Positions 1-8,316 are shown, counted from the stretch's first letter. The stretch: 43,164 bases of DNA from Syntrophomonadaceae bacterium (GCA_018432955.1 JAHDSE010000086.1:1-43164), one strand, 5' to 3'. Program-made: numbers and translations. Notes: generated by a model from the letters alone, not told the origin.

Positions 1-1
1 C

Positions 2-388
2 CGGCTGAAGGAAAAAGCGCAAATCGCAGTTATCCCGGTGGGCTTTAATGATGGTCTGGCTCTCGAAGTGAATAATAAGGCAACAGGCTTGCTGGATCTA
101 TTGAAGATATTGGCCAAAAAGATACTGGCTTACTGGAATTCTCCGAGATTCAACATCTATGTAAACATAAAGGGGTCTTCCTGTCCCATAAGAGGCAAGG
201 TTTTCATGCAAATGTCCATGGCGGAAATACCCCCTGACCTGGATGTTGAAATTGGTGATGAAGTTGAATTGCCGGTAAGAAAGACCCTGGCATCAAAGAA
301 TTTGCTGCGTCTATATATGAAAGAAGGCGAAGCAGTAAAAGTGGAAAGTGAAGACCTTACTGCCTATATGGTTGAGAAGGAGGATTAG
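2..388 (+). CDS. Alanine racemase-like protein, C-terminal part (5' end outside window)
   Basis: The reading frame is open from the first bases, so only the last 128 residues are present. The segment IAVIPVGFNDG followed by CPIRGKVFMQMSMAEI and DLDVEIGDEVELP has the layout of the C-terminal beta domain of alanine racemases (normally IPIGYADG, then VGRVCMD, then VGD). The Asp that normally follows the Met in the VGRxxMD motif is Gln here, and the YADG motif reads FNDG, so the protein may be a diverged paralogue and not the housekeeping enzyme. The PLP lysine and catalytic tyrosine would lie upstream of the window. It ends 3 bp before sppA, which suggests one transcript. The family assignment is fairly firm; the activity is uncertain. 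Confidence 0.7.
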   Translation, partial: RLKEKAQIAVIPVGFNDGLALEVNNKATGLLDLLKILAKKILAYWNSPRFNIYVNIKGSSCPIRGKVFMQMSMAEIPPDLDVEIGDEVELPVRKTLASKNLLRLYMKEGEAVKVESEDLTAYMVEKED

Positions 389-391
389 AAG

Positions 392-1294
392 GTGGGTAAA
401 AAACTGGTCGTTGCTTTGATAGTAATATTTCTTCTGGTAATGGGAGCACTATCTATAAAGGTTTCCAGTGCTCCTCAATACGGCCTGGCAGGTAAAGGAT
501 TATCCGGTATAGGAGTGATTGAGGTAAATGGACTTATTGGTGCCTCTGGAAGCTACCTGGGAACCGATACTTCATCTGCCGGTCAAATCATGAAAGCTGT
601 TCGGGAGGCGCGGGAGCGGGAGGATATCAAGGCTGTAGTGCTGAGAGTGAATAGTCCGGGAGGAGCCGCCGGGGCATCTCAGGAAATAGCCATCGAACTG
701 GATAAGTTGCGGGACAGCGGCAAGCCGGTGGTTACTTCCATGGGTGACAGCTGTGCTTCCGGGGGTTATTGGATAGCCTGCAGCACTGATTATATAATAG
801 CCAATGGAACTTCAATAACTGGAAGTATCGGGGTAATAATGGAATTGACCAATCTGCAGGAGCTTTTTGACAAGCTGGGAATTCGCCAGGAAACAATAAA
901 AAGTGGAGTTCACAAGGATATGGGTTCAGCGGGCAGGGAGATGACCGAACAGGAGAGAGCCATATTCCAGGATATGATAGATGATTCCTATCAGCAGTTT
1001 CTGGATCAGGTCAGGCAAGGCCGGAAAGGTAAAATAACTGAAGAAAAATTGCTGGAAATAGCAGATGGCAGGATGTTTACCGGGAGACAGGCTATGGAAC
1101 TGGGCATTGTAGACGGTCTGGGCAATTATTATGATGCCATTGAAAAAGCCAGGGATTTGGGCGGCTTAAGTAGTGAAAGCAAGGTGGAAGTATTGAACGC
1201 CAATAAATTCTGGGAGGAAATATTCTTGAGCTACGATGCCGGAAATGTATTGGGGGAATTGATATCACCAGATTCACAGCTATTGTTTGACTAG
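392..1294 (+). CDS. sppA: Signal peptide peptidase SppA (family S49)
   Basis: This membrane-anchored serine protease cleaves leftover signal peptides in the membrane. The 300-residue length fits the short, single-domain Gram-positive form. A signal anchor spans about residues 4-22. The catalytic Ser is in DSCASGGYWIA (Ser123) and the general-base Lys is in SGVHKDMGS (Lys175). Their 52-residue spacing equals that of the Ser/Lys dyad in Bacillus subtilis SppA. The oligomer-forming region with NSPGG (residues 87-91) is also present. The GTG start is preceded by a GGAGG site lying in the end of the upstream gene, 3 bp away, so the two genes are probably co-transcribed. A repeat element directly follows the stop codon. 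Confidence 0.93.
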   Translation: MGKKLVVALIVIFLLVMGALSIKVSSAPQYGLAGKGLSGIGVIEVNGLIGASGSYLGTDTSSAGQIMKAVREAREREDIKAVVLRVNSPGGAAGASQEIAIELDKLRDSGKPVVTSMGDSCASGGYWIACSTDYIIANGTSITGSIGVIMELTNLQELFDKLGIRQETIKSGVHKDMGSAGREMTEQERAIFQDMIDDSYQQFLDQVRQGRKGKITEEKLLEIADGRMFTGRQAMELGIVDGLGNYYDAIEKARDLGGLSSESKVEVLNANKFWEEIFLSYDAGNVLGELISPDSQLLFD

Positions 1295-1413
1295 TCTTCC
1301 TGAGGCAAAGCTGAAAGACCTTAAGATTCACTCTCCGGGCACTACTGATGCTCGCTTTGCTCACGAATAAGGCTGCTTCGCTAACGCCCAAAATGACATT
1401 GAATTATGCAAAA
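1295..1413. repeat. Intergenic repeat family 1, copy a (incomplete)
   Basis: About 119 bp that recur at 4554-4663 with roughly 85% identity by eye. The shared core includes CTCCGGGCACTACTGATG, then CGCTTTGCTCACGA, then GAATTATGCAAAA. This copy carries an extra run of about 10 bases (AAATGACATT) and lacks the left inverted end seen in copy b. It begins directly after the sppA stop and accounts for the spurious upstream extension of the next reading frame. The opening CCTGAGGC...GAAAGACCT resembles the TCATCCTGAG...GAAGGATCT repeats common in many bacterial genomes. Confidence 0.8.
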
Positions 1414-1446
1414 ATGCTCAAATATCGTAAAACAGGGGGGAGAGAC

Positions 1447-2028
1447 GTGACACCAACAGAAATAATATATGGGATATTTTTTCAACCGGTATCTACCCTG
1501 AGGTATCTGAAAAAGGGAAAACCATTGCTGGGCGGGTTGTTACTGTTTTTCTGTGTTATTCTCTTGAACATGATAATAAATAGGGGTTTAGGGATACTGG
1601 AATCGCAAAAGATGGCATTAGCCATTAATGCTGACTTGTTCTGGATATGGGTTCTGCTGGGGCCGATCTTTTCCCTGATTATCCTGTTTATTATGGCGGG
1701 ACTGTCTTCATTATTGAGTGAAGTGGTTTATGGAAAAGCTAATGCCGTTGGTTTGCTGGTATGTCTGAGTTTTGCTTCTGTACCAGGAGTATTGGGACCT
1801 CCACTGCAATATGCGGCTGTACTCCTGGGGCTGAGCGGGCTGGCCAGCTTTGTTGCTCTGGGGGTTTTTGTGTGGGTTATGGTTTTGCAGGTATTGTCTT
1901 TGCGAGAAGCTCTGGCATTGCAAACAGGGCAGGCAATATTTATTTATCTTTTACCTTTAATAACAATGTCGCTCATCTTTATGGCAGTATTTTTTATACT
2001 GTTTTCCATACTCCCGTTTTCAGGTTAA
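1447..2028 (+). CDS. Yip1-domain integral membrane protein
   Basis: A 193-residue membrane protein. The N-terminus (IYGIFFQPVSTLRYLKKGKP) matches the start of bacterial Yip1 domain proteins: a short amphipathic segment with a conserved Pro, then about five hydrophobic segments. Function is unknown; relatives are inner-membrane proteins of unassigned role. I start at the GTG at 1447 because a GGGGGGAGAG site lies just upstream. The in-frame extension to 1348 is translated repeat DNA. No catalytic motif is visible. It is separated from sppA by the repeat and from spo0F by 75 bp. Confidence 0.75.
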   Translation: MTPTEIIYGIFFQPVSTLRYLKKGKPLLGGLLLFFCVILLNMIINRGLGILESQKMALAINADLFWIWVLLGPIFSLIILFIMAGLSSLLSEVVYGKANAVGLLVCLSFASVPGVLGPPLQYAAVLLGLSGLASFVALGVFVWVMVLQVLSLREALALQTGQAIFIYLLPLITMSLIFMAVFFILFSILPFSG

Positions 2029-2103
2029 TTTATGCAGAAAATAAAGGATATTTTATGTAAGTGAAGAAATAATTGGTTAAAAACATTTGGGGGTTGGGGA
2101 TTA

Positions 2104-2463
2104 ATGAAACGGCGTATCTTAATAGTAGATGATCAAAAAGGAGTCAGGCGTTTATTGGAGGAGCTTTTCAAGAAAGATGGCTGGGAAGTCCACCTTGCCT
2201 GTGACGGTAAAGAAGCTATTGCCAGGGTTGATGAAACATTGCCTGATATAATCCTGATGGACATGAAAATGCCCAGCATGAATGGTCTGGAAGCCTCCCA
2301 AAAAATATTGGCCCGGAATAATAATCAGGCTATTCTTATGATGACTGCTTATGGGGAAATGGATGTAGTGCAGAAGGCTTTGGAGGCGGGCGTCAGAAAA
2401 TGCATAAGCAAACCGTTTGATATATTGGATTTGCGTGAAACCGTAAAGCGAATGCTGGATTAA
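2104..2463 (+). CDS. spo0F: Spo0F-type single-domain response regulator
   Basis: This 119-residue receiver domain has no output domain. The phosphorylation site is Asp53 (ILMDMKMP), with acidic residues Asp9 and Asp10 (IVDDQKG), Thr81 (MMTAYGE) and Lys103 (ISKPFD). In spore formers Spo0F relays phosphate from sensor kinases to Spo0B and Spo0A to start sporulation. The assignment rests on its length and on its position just before fba, as in the Bacillus spo0F-fbaA block. The RBS is the G-rich stretch GGGGGTTGGGG before the ATG. No phosphorelay partner is adjacent; the hybrid kinase at 35.5-38.2 kb carries its own receiver and HPt domain. Confidence is high for the fold and good for the name. 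Confidence 0.88.
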   Translation: MKRRILIVDDQKGVRRLLEELFKKDGWEVHLACDGKEAIARVDETLPDIILMDMKMPSMNGLEASQKILARNNNQAILMMTAYGEMDVVQKALEAGVRKCISKPFDILDLRETVKRMLD

Positions 2464-2563
2464 TTCAAGAATAGCAGTTGCTGTGAATAAAGGCGTAATT
2501 TTCTGTCCGTGGTTTTTTGTATATAAGCTAATAGAAAAAAATATAATTAGGGGTGATATAACT

Positions 2564-3418
2564 ATGGCACTTGTTTCAGTAGACGAATTGTTGTCCAGGG
2601 CTCAAGAACGTACTTATGCTGTAGGAGCTTTTAATGCCAATAACATGGAAATAATCCAGGCCATCGCCAAAGCGGCTGAGCTGGAGAATTCCCCGGTTAT
2701 TATGCAGGCCAGCCAGGGAGCTATTTCTTATGCAGGATTGGATTATATTACCGGTATGGTAGAAATAGCAGCGGAGTCTGTTAAGGTTCCGATAGCATTG
2801 CACCTGGACCATGGAACAGATTTTGACCAGGTGGTAAGGTGTATCCGCAGTGGTTTTTCATCGGTTATGTATGATGGTTCCAAACTGCCGCTGGAGGAGA
2901 ACATTGCTATGACCAACAAGGTTTTGGATATAGCCAGGCCTATCGGTGTATCAGTGGAGGCCGAATTGGGGAAAATAGGTGGTACAGAGGACAATGTTCA
3001 TGTAGATGAAAAGGAAGCTATGTATACTGATCCCGAAGAAGCCCGGTATTTTGTGGAGAAAACAGGAATCAAGAGCCTGGCGATAGCGATCGGGACAGCT
3101 CATGGACAGTACAAAGGGGAACCCAAACTGGATTATGGGCGTTTGGAAAAAATAAAATCCATGATCAATATACCCATTGTATTGCATGGCTCATCAGGGG
3201 TACCGGATGAAGCTGTGCAAAAGGCTGTAAAATTAGGTATATGCAAAGTGAACATCGATACCAATATTAGAGAGGCCTTTGTTGGAGAAATGAGGCGGGT
3301 TATAGCAGAAAAGCCTGCTGAAATTGATCCCCGGAAAATATTGGGGCCTGCCAGGGAAGTTACTGTTGAATTGATTCGCCAGAAAATGAGGGTCTTCGGC
3401 AGCTCAGGCCAGGCCTGA
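2564..3418 (+). CDS. fba: Class II fructose-1,6-bisphosphate aldolase
   Basis: This cytoplasmic zinc enzyme interconverts fructose-1,6-bisphosphate with dihydroxyacetone phosphate and glyceraldehyde-3-phosphate. The ATG at 2564 follows an AGGGGTGA site and gives a 284-residue protein that begins MALVSVDELL, as expected. The zinc and catalytic residues are in ALHLDHGTD (Asp82, His83), VEAELG (Glu132, Glu134), IGTAHGQY (His180) and LHGSSG (His208). The phosphate-binding end motif KVNIDTNIR is present. Upstream in-frame codons from 2483 lack a ribosome site and family similarity. It lies between spo0F and a transaldolase-like gene. With glpX nearby it serves glycolysis and gluconeogenesis. Confidence 0.96.
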   Translation: MALVSVDELLSRAQERTYAVGAFNANNMEIIQAIAKAAELENSPVIMQASQGAISYAGLDYITGMVEIAAESVKVPIALHLDHGTDFDQVVRCIRSGFSSVMYDGSKLPLEENIAMTNKVLDIARPIGVSVEAELGKIGGTEDNVHVDEKEAMYTDPEEARYFVEKTGIKSLAIAIGTAHGQYKGEPKLDYGRLEKIKSMINIPIVLHGSSGVPDEAVQKAVKLGICKVNIDTNIREAFVGEMRRVIAEKPAEIDPRKILGPAREVTVELIRQKMRVFGSSGQA

Positions 3419-3448
3419 TTGCCTGCTTGCGAGATTATGCGTACTAAG

Positions 3449-3760
3449 GGGAATTTTTGACACGGGCTCGCTACGCTCGCACACGGATTTAACAGATTTA
3501 CACTGATTTTTTTCGTTAATGTTTTTATATTTATGGGATTTCTACGAAGCTGAACTGATGGTTAATAAATTCCTTTTATTTCGATTTTCAGGATAACGGA
3601 AGCTATAGCTTCAATATTAATGGAAGCTGAGTATTTCATTAAACTATTAACTATAATTTTTTACGTCCACCAAACTAAAAATACTAAAAAGAATCTGTGT
3701 TAATCTGCGTCCGCAGGATCTGTGTGCGAGCGTAGCAAGCCTGTGTCAAAAAAATTTCCT
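3449..3760. repeat. Repeat family 2: 312-bp element with long inverted arms
   Basis: The left arm (3449-3508) and right arm (3690-3760) are imperfect reverse complements over about 60 bp. The best-matched part is GACACGGGCTCGCTACGCTC on the left against GAGCGTAGCAAGCCTGTGTC on the right. The AT-rich centre holds no credible gene. The outer right flank (TTGCTGCGTAGTAGTCTCTGTCTAC) resembles the ends of the elements at 11.4-11.9 kb and 40.45 kb. Related but more decayed sequence lies at 33.37-33.60 kb. The structure suggests a MITE-like or palindromic dispersed repeat. It fills the gap between fba and the transaldolase-like gene. Confidence 0.7.
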
Positions 3761-3846
3761 TGCTGCGTAGTAGTCTCTGTCTACTTGCAATTTGAATTAA
3801 TAGTTTAAAATTAGACTGCGTGAAGCACTTTAGGAGGTTGTTTTTT

Positions 3847-4494
3847 TTGCGTATTTTTATTGATTCTGCTAATATTGAAGAAATCAGGGAAATCAACAGC
3901 ATGGGTTTCCTGGATGGAGTAACAACTAATCCCAGCCTGGTTGCGAAAGAAAAAAGGAATTACCGTCAAGTGATTCAAGAGATATGTGCTATAGTCAATG
4001 GCCCTATAAGTGCTGAGGTAATTGGAACAGACTACGAATCCATGGTCAGGGAAGCTGAAGAACTGGCTAAAATTCACCCTAATGTAGTCATAAAAATTCC
4101 CCTGACCGAAGACGGTTTAAAGGCTATTTCTACTTTGAGGGACATGGACATTTCTACCAATGCAACTCTGGTTTTTTCTGCCAATCAGGCTTTGCTGGCA
4201 GCCAGAGCAGGAGCCAGCTTCGTCAGTCCGTTTATTGGAAGAGTTGATGATATTGGAAATGATGGACTGTTTTTGCTCCAGGACATGCTCAGTATTTTTG
4301 ACCAGTATATGATTGATACAGAAGTTATTGCTGCCAGTATAAGACATCCCATGCATGTGGTCGAAGCTGCCAAAATGGGTTCGCATATAGCTACCATTCC
4401 TTATAATATCATCAAGCAGATGGTAAAACACCCGCTTACTGATGCAGGTATAGAAAAATTTCTTGCCGATTGGAAACAAAATTCACAGAAATAG
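3847..4494 (+). CDS. Transaldolase / fructose-6-phosphate aldolase family protein (TalC/Fsa type)
   Basis: The protein has 215 residues from the TTG at 3847, exactly the family size, and begins [21 protein letters not shown] lies 8 bp upstream of this TTG, so the earlier GTG at 3820 is unlikely. The Schiff-base lysine is Lys83 in [19 protein letters not shown] (residues 26-31) and [11 protein letters not shown] are further family signatures. Members are either transaldolases of the pentose phosphate pathway or fructose-6-phosphate aldolases. The B. subtilis protein in this gene position (YwjH) is assigned as a transaldolase, which I favour. It sits between fba and glpX, with no murA2 gene between as in Bacillus. 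Confidence 0.92.
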   Translation: MRIFIDSANIEEIREINSMGFLDGVTTNPSLVAKEKRNYRQVIQEICAIVNGPISAEVIGTDYESMVREAEELAKIHPNVVIKIPLTEDGLKAISTLRDMDISTNATLVFSANQALLAARAGASFVSPFIGRVDDIGNDGLFLLQDMLSIFDQYMIDTEVIAASIRHPMHVVEAAKMGSHIATIPYNIIKQMVKHPLTDAGIEKFLADWKQNSQK

Positions 4495-4505
4495 AAGATT
4501 AAGAA

Positions 4506-4663
4506 TTTTGCATAATTAGTTTTTTAATATGATTCGTGGGGTACTTTAGTACTGTCATCCTGAGGCAACGCCGAAGGATCTTAAGATTCACCCTCCGGGC
4601 ACTACTGATGTTCGCTTTGCTCACGATTAAGGTGGCTTCGCTAACGCTCAGAATTATGCAAAA
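4506..4663. repeat. Repeat family 1, copy b: 158-bp MITE-like element with 12-bp inverted ends
   Basis: The element is bounded by TTTTGCATAATT (4506-4517) and its exact reverse complement AATTATGCAAAA (4652-4663). Bases 4554-4663 match copy a at 1294-1413. The body contains GTCATCCTGAGG and GAAGGATCTTAAGATTC. There is no reading frame of note. The inverted ends plus a second copy 3 kb away point to a small non-autonomous mobile element; a direct target duplication is not obvious. Confidence 0.72.
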
Positions 4664-4703
4664 CTCTCGATTAAGAAACAATTTTGAGAAGGGAGGTTTG
4701 TAA

Positions 4704-5699
4704 GTGGAGAGGGAATTGGCTCTTGAATTTGCCAGAGTAACCGAAGCAGCGGCTCTGGCTGCTGCCTGTTGGGTAGGCAAAGGTGACAAAGAAGCTGCAG
4801 ATGATGCTGCTGTGACTGCCATGAGGGTAATGTTTGATACGGTTTCGGTTGACGGCCTGGTAGTCATTGGCGAAGGAGAAATGGATGAAGCCCCCATGCT
4901 CTATATTGGTGAACGGGTTGGTATGGGAGTCTTGCCTCAGGTGGATATTGCCGTTGACCCGTTGGAAGGAACCAATATTGTTGCTAAAGGCTTAACCGGT
5001 GCAATTGCTGTACTGGCTGTTGCGCCCAGGGGTTCCTTACTGCATGCTCCTGATATGTACATGGATAAGATAGCGGTAGGTCCGGAATGTAAGGGAAGGG
5101 TTTTTCTGGAAGCACCGGTAAAAGACAATTTGCGCGAAGTTGCCAGAGCCCTGGATAAACTGATATCCGAGGTTACCCTGGTAACCCTGGATCGTCCAAG
5201 GCATGAAGGCATTATAGAAGAAGCGCGGAGAGCAGGTGCCAGAATAAAATTAATCAGTGACGGGGATGTCTCTCCGGGGGTTGCTGCAGCCTATCAGAAT
5301 TCGGGTGTTGATATCCTGATGGGGATAGGCGGTGCGCCAGAGGGAGTTATTACTGCTGCAGCCTTGAAGTGTCTGGGAGGAGATTTTCAGGCACGTTTGT
5401 ATCCGGAAGGCCCGGAGGCCGCGGATGAAATCAAGAGATGCCGGGAAATGGGGATCGATGATGTGAACAAAGTGTTCACTATTGATGAATTGGCCCAATC
5501 TGATGATGTTATTTTTGTCGCAACGGGTATTACGGATTCCTTTTTGTTAAAAGGGGTCAGGTATTTTAAACGTCGTGCAGTGACCCAAACCCTGGTTATG
5601 CGAAGTACATCAGGCACCATCCGGCATATAGAAGCTGATCATAATCTGGACAAAAAGCCCCTTTTCAAGGATCAGCGAATAAAGTTGAACAATTTTTGA
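4704..5699 (+). CDS. glpX: Class II fructose-1,6-bisphosphatase GlpX
   Basis: This enzyme hydrolyses fructose-1,6-bisphosphate to fructose-6-phosphate, the committed step of gluconeogenesis. The length of 331 residues is typical of class II. Metal and substrate motifs are IGEGEMDEAPML, DPLEGTN, LDRPRH and GIGGAPEGVITAAAL, all in the expected order, with the late motif RYFKRRAVTQTLVMRS. The GTG start follows GGGAGG. It lies downstream of fba and the transaldolase-like gene and upstream of rho, as in Bacillus. An anaerobe growing on short-chain acids or similar substrates would need it to build hexoses. Confidence 0.96.
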   Translation: MERELALEFARVTEAAALAAACWVGKGDKEAADDAAVTAMRVMFDTVSVDGLVVIGEGEMDEAPMLYIGERVGMGVLPQVDIAVDPLEGTNIVAKGLTGAIAVLAVAPRGSLLHAPDMYMDKIAVGPECKGRVFLEAPVKDNLREVARALDKLISEVTLVTLDRPRHEGIIEEARRAGARIKLISDGDVSPGVAAAYQNSGVDILMGIGGAPEGVITAAALKCLGGDFQARLYPEGPEAADEIKRCREMGIDDVNKVFTIDELAQSDDVIFVATGITDSFLLKGVRYFKRRAVTQTLVMRSTSGTIRHIEADHNLDKKPLFKDQRIKLNNF

Positions 5700-5708
5700 T
5701 TAATGCAG

Positions 5709-5739
5709 TTGATTAATTCTGCCTGGATAATGGTATAAT
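5709..5739 (+). promoter_or_regulatory. Candidate promoter for rho
   Basis: TTGATT (5709-5714) and a perfect TATAAT (5734-5739) are separated by 19 bp, slightly longer than ideal. It lies about 195 bp upstream of the rho start, so rho would have a long 5' leader. This is sequence resemblance only. Confidence 0.45.
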
Positions 5740-5869
5740 ATCTATAGGAAATCTGCGTACTCATGTACAGTTTTTTCCTCACCAGGGAGCCTATCGTGGA
5801 TAGTATTGTCAATCGAGACCCCGCATTTAGATTCATACACTCCATAGTGAAGCTTTTTTATTTTGATTT

Positions 5870-5912
5870 GGATAGACAAAGCCTGGTTCTCGCCAGGGAT
5901 AGCGGTGTGTCC
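5870..5912 (+). promoter_or_regulatory. Possible structured 5' leader of rho
   Basis: A hairpin CCTGG-TTCTCG-CCAGG (5882-5897) lies inside a longer imperfect pairing of GGATAGACA with TGTGTCC (5870-5878 with 5906-5912). It ends about 9 bp before the AGGAGG of rho (5921-5926), so the structure could affect translation. Rho autoregulates through its leader in some bacteria. No known RNA family is recognised. Confidence 0.25.
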
Positions 5913-5933
5913 AATGTTTTAGGAGGATAATAA

Positions 5934-7205
5934 TTGAATATCTCAGAACTGGAAAATAAAACCATGTTGGAACTCTATCAAATTGCCCGAAATGTTAACC
6001 TGACCGGTTATTCTAAACTACGGAAAAAAGAACTGGTTTTTGAAATAACCAAAGCGGTAACTCATTCAGATCAGTTGCTTCAGGCACAGGGTGTTTTGGA
6101 AATAATGCCGGATGGATATGGCTTTTTAAGACCCTTTGCCTACTTGCCCAGCCAGGAAGACATCTACGTATCTCCGTCCCAGATTAGAAAGTTTGAACTC
6201 CGTACAGGAGATCGTGTTGGGGGACAGGTAAGATCACCCAAAGATAGTGAAAGATTTTTTGCGCTGTTAAAAGTGGAGGATGTTAATGGCTTTCCTCCCG
6301 AAGATTCAGTAAAAAGGATTCATTTTGATGCTCTTACTCCTCTATATCCCCGGGAAAGATTGAAACTGGAAACTCAATCACAGGAATTGTCCACTCGTAT
6401 CATTGATTTGGTTTCGCCTATTGGCAAAGGGCAGAGAGGGCTTATTGTTTCGCCTCCGAAGGCAGGGAAGACGATTCTTTTACAAAAAATTGCCCAGGGA
6501 ATAAGCAATAATCACCCTGAAATAGAACTGATTATTCTTCTGGTTGATGAGAGGCCGGAAGAGGTTACCGATATGCAGCGTTCTACAAAAGCTGAAGTAG
6601 TAGCCTCAACCTTCGACGAACCGCCGGAAAACCATGTAAAAGTTGCCGATATGGTTCTGGAGAGAGCCAAGCGGCTGGTGGAGCACAAAAAAGATGTAGT
6701 GATATTGATGGACAGTATTACACGACTGGCACGGGCTCATAATCTCGTGGTGCCCCCCAGCGGTCGTACACTGTCCGGCGGTATAGATCCAGCTTCTCTG
6801 GATAAACCTAAGAGATTCTTTGGTGCTGCTCGTAATATTGAAGAGGGGGGCAGTATGACAATAATAGCTACTGCCCTGGTAGAAACAGGTTCCCGGATGG
6901 ATGAAGTGATATTTGAAGAATTTAAAGGCCGTGGAAATATGGATCTGGTATTAGACCGAAAACTTGCAGAAAAAAGGGTATTCCCGGCGATTGATCTCAA
7001 ACGCTCCAGCACCAGGAGAGAAGAGCTGCTTTTGACTGAAGAAGAAATGGGCCTGATCTGGAATCTTCGCCGAACCTTCAGTGACCACAATCAAGTCGAA
7101 ACCATGCAGATGATGATTGATACTATGAAAAAGACCAAATCCAATCAGGATCTTTTAAGAGCAGCCCCTGTTGTTTTTGGAAACAATAACAGAAGAGCAT
7201 ATTAA
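5934..7205 (+). CDS. rho: Transcription termination factor Rho
   Basis: Rho is a hexameric RNA-dependent ATPase that pulls transcripts from RNA polymerase. The protein has 423 residues from a TTG placed 7 bp after AGGAGG. The N-terminal helical domain (1-45) begins [17 protein letters not shown]. The cold-shock-like RNA-binding domain (about 50-118) contains GYGFLRP and [12 protein letters not shown]. The Walker A motif is SPPKAGKT (173-180) and the Walker B region is [16 protein letters not shown] (255-270). [10 protein letters not shown] is the secondary RNA-binding Q-loop region. The sequence is close to canonical with no large insertion. In Bacillus rho is followed by rpmE (ribosomal protein L31); here a terminator and a wall hydrolase follow. 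Confidence 0.97.
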   Translation: MNISELENKTMLELYQIARNVNLTGYSKLRKKELVFEITKAVTHSDQLLQAQGVLEIMPDGYGFLRPFAYLPSQEDIYVSPSQIRKFELRTGDRVGGQVRSPKDSERFFALLKVEDVNGFPPEDSVKRIHFDALTPLYPRERLKLETQSQELSTRIIDLVSPIGKGQRGLIVSPPKAGKTILLQKIAQGISNNHPEIELIILLVDERPEEVTDMQRSTKAEVVASTFDEPPENHVKVADMVLERAKRLVEHKKDVVILMDSITRLARAHNLVVPPSGRTLSGGIDPASLDKPKRFFGAARNIEEGGSMTIIATALVETGSRMDEVIFEEFKGRGNMDLVLDRKLAEKRVFPAIDLKRSSTRREELLLTEEEMGLIWNLRRTFSDHNQVETMQMMIDTMKKTKSNQDLLRAAPVVFGNNNRRAY

Positions 7206-7324
7206 GCTTATAATATAAATTAAAATATAGATGATATATATTTCTTTTGTAAAATACAAATGGAAGCTCAGAGAAAAGCATAGAAAATATCTCAGAAATT
7301 GAATAAATACCATAAATAATGTGA

Positions 7325-7356
7325 AAAATAAGGGTCATAAGCCCCTTATTTTTTTT
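7325..7356 (+). terminator. Intrinsic terminator after rho
   Basis: AATAAGGG (7327-7334) pairs perfectly with CCCTTATT (7343-7350) around an 8-nt loop, extended by A-U pairs and followed by a T-run to 7356. It separates rho from the downstream peptidase gene. Confidence 0.85.
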
Positions 7357-7384
7357 CTGCCTGTACAAGCGAGGTGAAAATATA

Positions 7385-8245
7385 GTGTTAAAGAAATGGG
7401 CAGCCTTACTGGTATTATGTTGCTTAATCCTGGGGGTAAGCGCAGAAACGGGTTTGGCGGTTTTAACCAAGGGGGATTTTGTACCCTGTTGCCAGAGGCA
7501 AAGCCTGCTGACAGACAGCCAGGTAAAATTATATCAGGTTGCCAAAGGGGATACTCTCTGGGATATAGCCCGAAGGTTCAACGTAGATCTCAAAACCATC
7601 ACCATGATAAATAAACTGGATGATAATAGTAATTTAAGCATCGGCCAAACTCTGGAATTGCCTTACAGGAGCTCCAGTATTCATGTAATCAGCAGGGGGG
7701 AGACTATGTGGGATATTGCCAGCAGATATGATATCAGTGTAGGGCAACTGCAGAAGATGAATCCCGATAAGAACCCCAGGAGGCTGAAAATTGGGGATAA
7801 ATTAACTATCCCTTCCAGCGTACGCCAGGATATTGCGGGTGAAGTGAAGCCTTCCCGAGGTATTTCATTTAGCGGAGCTGTTTTAGCCTGGCCCATTATA
7901 GGTGTGATAACATCGAATTATGGATGGAGAAAATCAGGTTTTCACCATGGTTTGGATATTGCCGGTGATATTGGCGATTCAATCAAGGCAGCTGATGATG
8001 GTATAGTATCATTTGCAGACTATAAATCAGTATATGGACGCACGGTGATAATAGACCATGCCAATAAGCAACAGACCTTATATGCCCACCTGCAAAATAT
8101 ATATGTTAAAAAAGGGCAGGAAGTCAGAAAAGGACAGAAAATTGCTACATGTGGAATCAGTGGTCGAACTACAGGACCTCACCTTCATTTTGAGGTTAGA
8201 GAAGATAGTGATACTTATGACCCGTTGAAGTATTTGAGACAGTAA
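7385..8245 (+). CDS. Secreted LysM-LysM-M23 peptidoglycan endopeptidase
   Basis: A 286-residue exported cell-wall protein. A signal peptide covers about residues 1-25. Two LysM peptidoglycan-binding repeats follow at about 48-93 (YQVAKGDTLWDIARRF) and 98-144 (HVISRGETMWDIASRY). The C-terminal M23 metallopeptidase domain (about 165-280) has zinc and catalytic residues in FHHGLDIAG (His188, Asp191), YAHL (His235) and GPHLHFEV (His266, His268). The active site is complete, so unlike degenerate EnvC or NlpD proteins it should cleave peptide cross-links. The GTG start follows GAGGTG. It is a single-gene unit between two terminators. Roles in growth or spore peptidoglycan remodelling are both possible. 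Confidence 0.92.
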   Translation: MLKKWAALLVLCCLILGVSAETGLAVLTKGDFVPCCQRQSLLTDSQVKLYQVAKGDTLWDIARRFNVDLKTITMINKLDDNSNLSIGQTLELPYRSSSIHVISRGETMWDIASRYDISVGQLQKMNPDKNPRRLKIGDKLTIPSSVRQDIAGEVKPSRGISFSGAVLAWPIIGVITSNYGWRKSGFHHGLDIAGDIGDSIKAADDGIVSFADYKSVYGRTVIIDHANKQQTLYAHLQNIYVKKGQEVRKGQKIATCGISGRTTGPHLHFEVREDSDTYDPLKYLRQ

Positions 8246-8252
8246 AATAAAG

Positions 8253-8316
8253 AAAAAGCCTTTCTTGCGTCGTGAAAAACAGTTTTTTCAATCCTGCTCA
8301 AGGGAGGCTTTTTTTA
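8253..8316 (+). terminator. Probable terminator after the M23 peptidase gene
   Basis: AAAAAGCCT (8254-8262) can pair with AGGCTTTTTTT (8305-8315), enclosing a smaller GAAAAA/TTTTTT hairpin. The run of Ts at the end fits an intrinsic terminator, although the enclosed loop is long. Confidence 0.6.

Noticed and set aside
1348-1446. N-terminal extension of the Yip1-type protein
   Set aside because: These codons are the translated family 1 repeat; the GTG at 1447 has the ribosome site and family similarity begins there.
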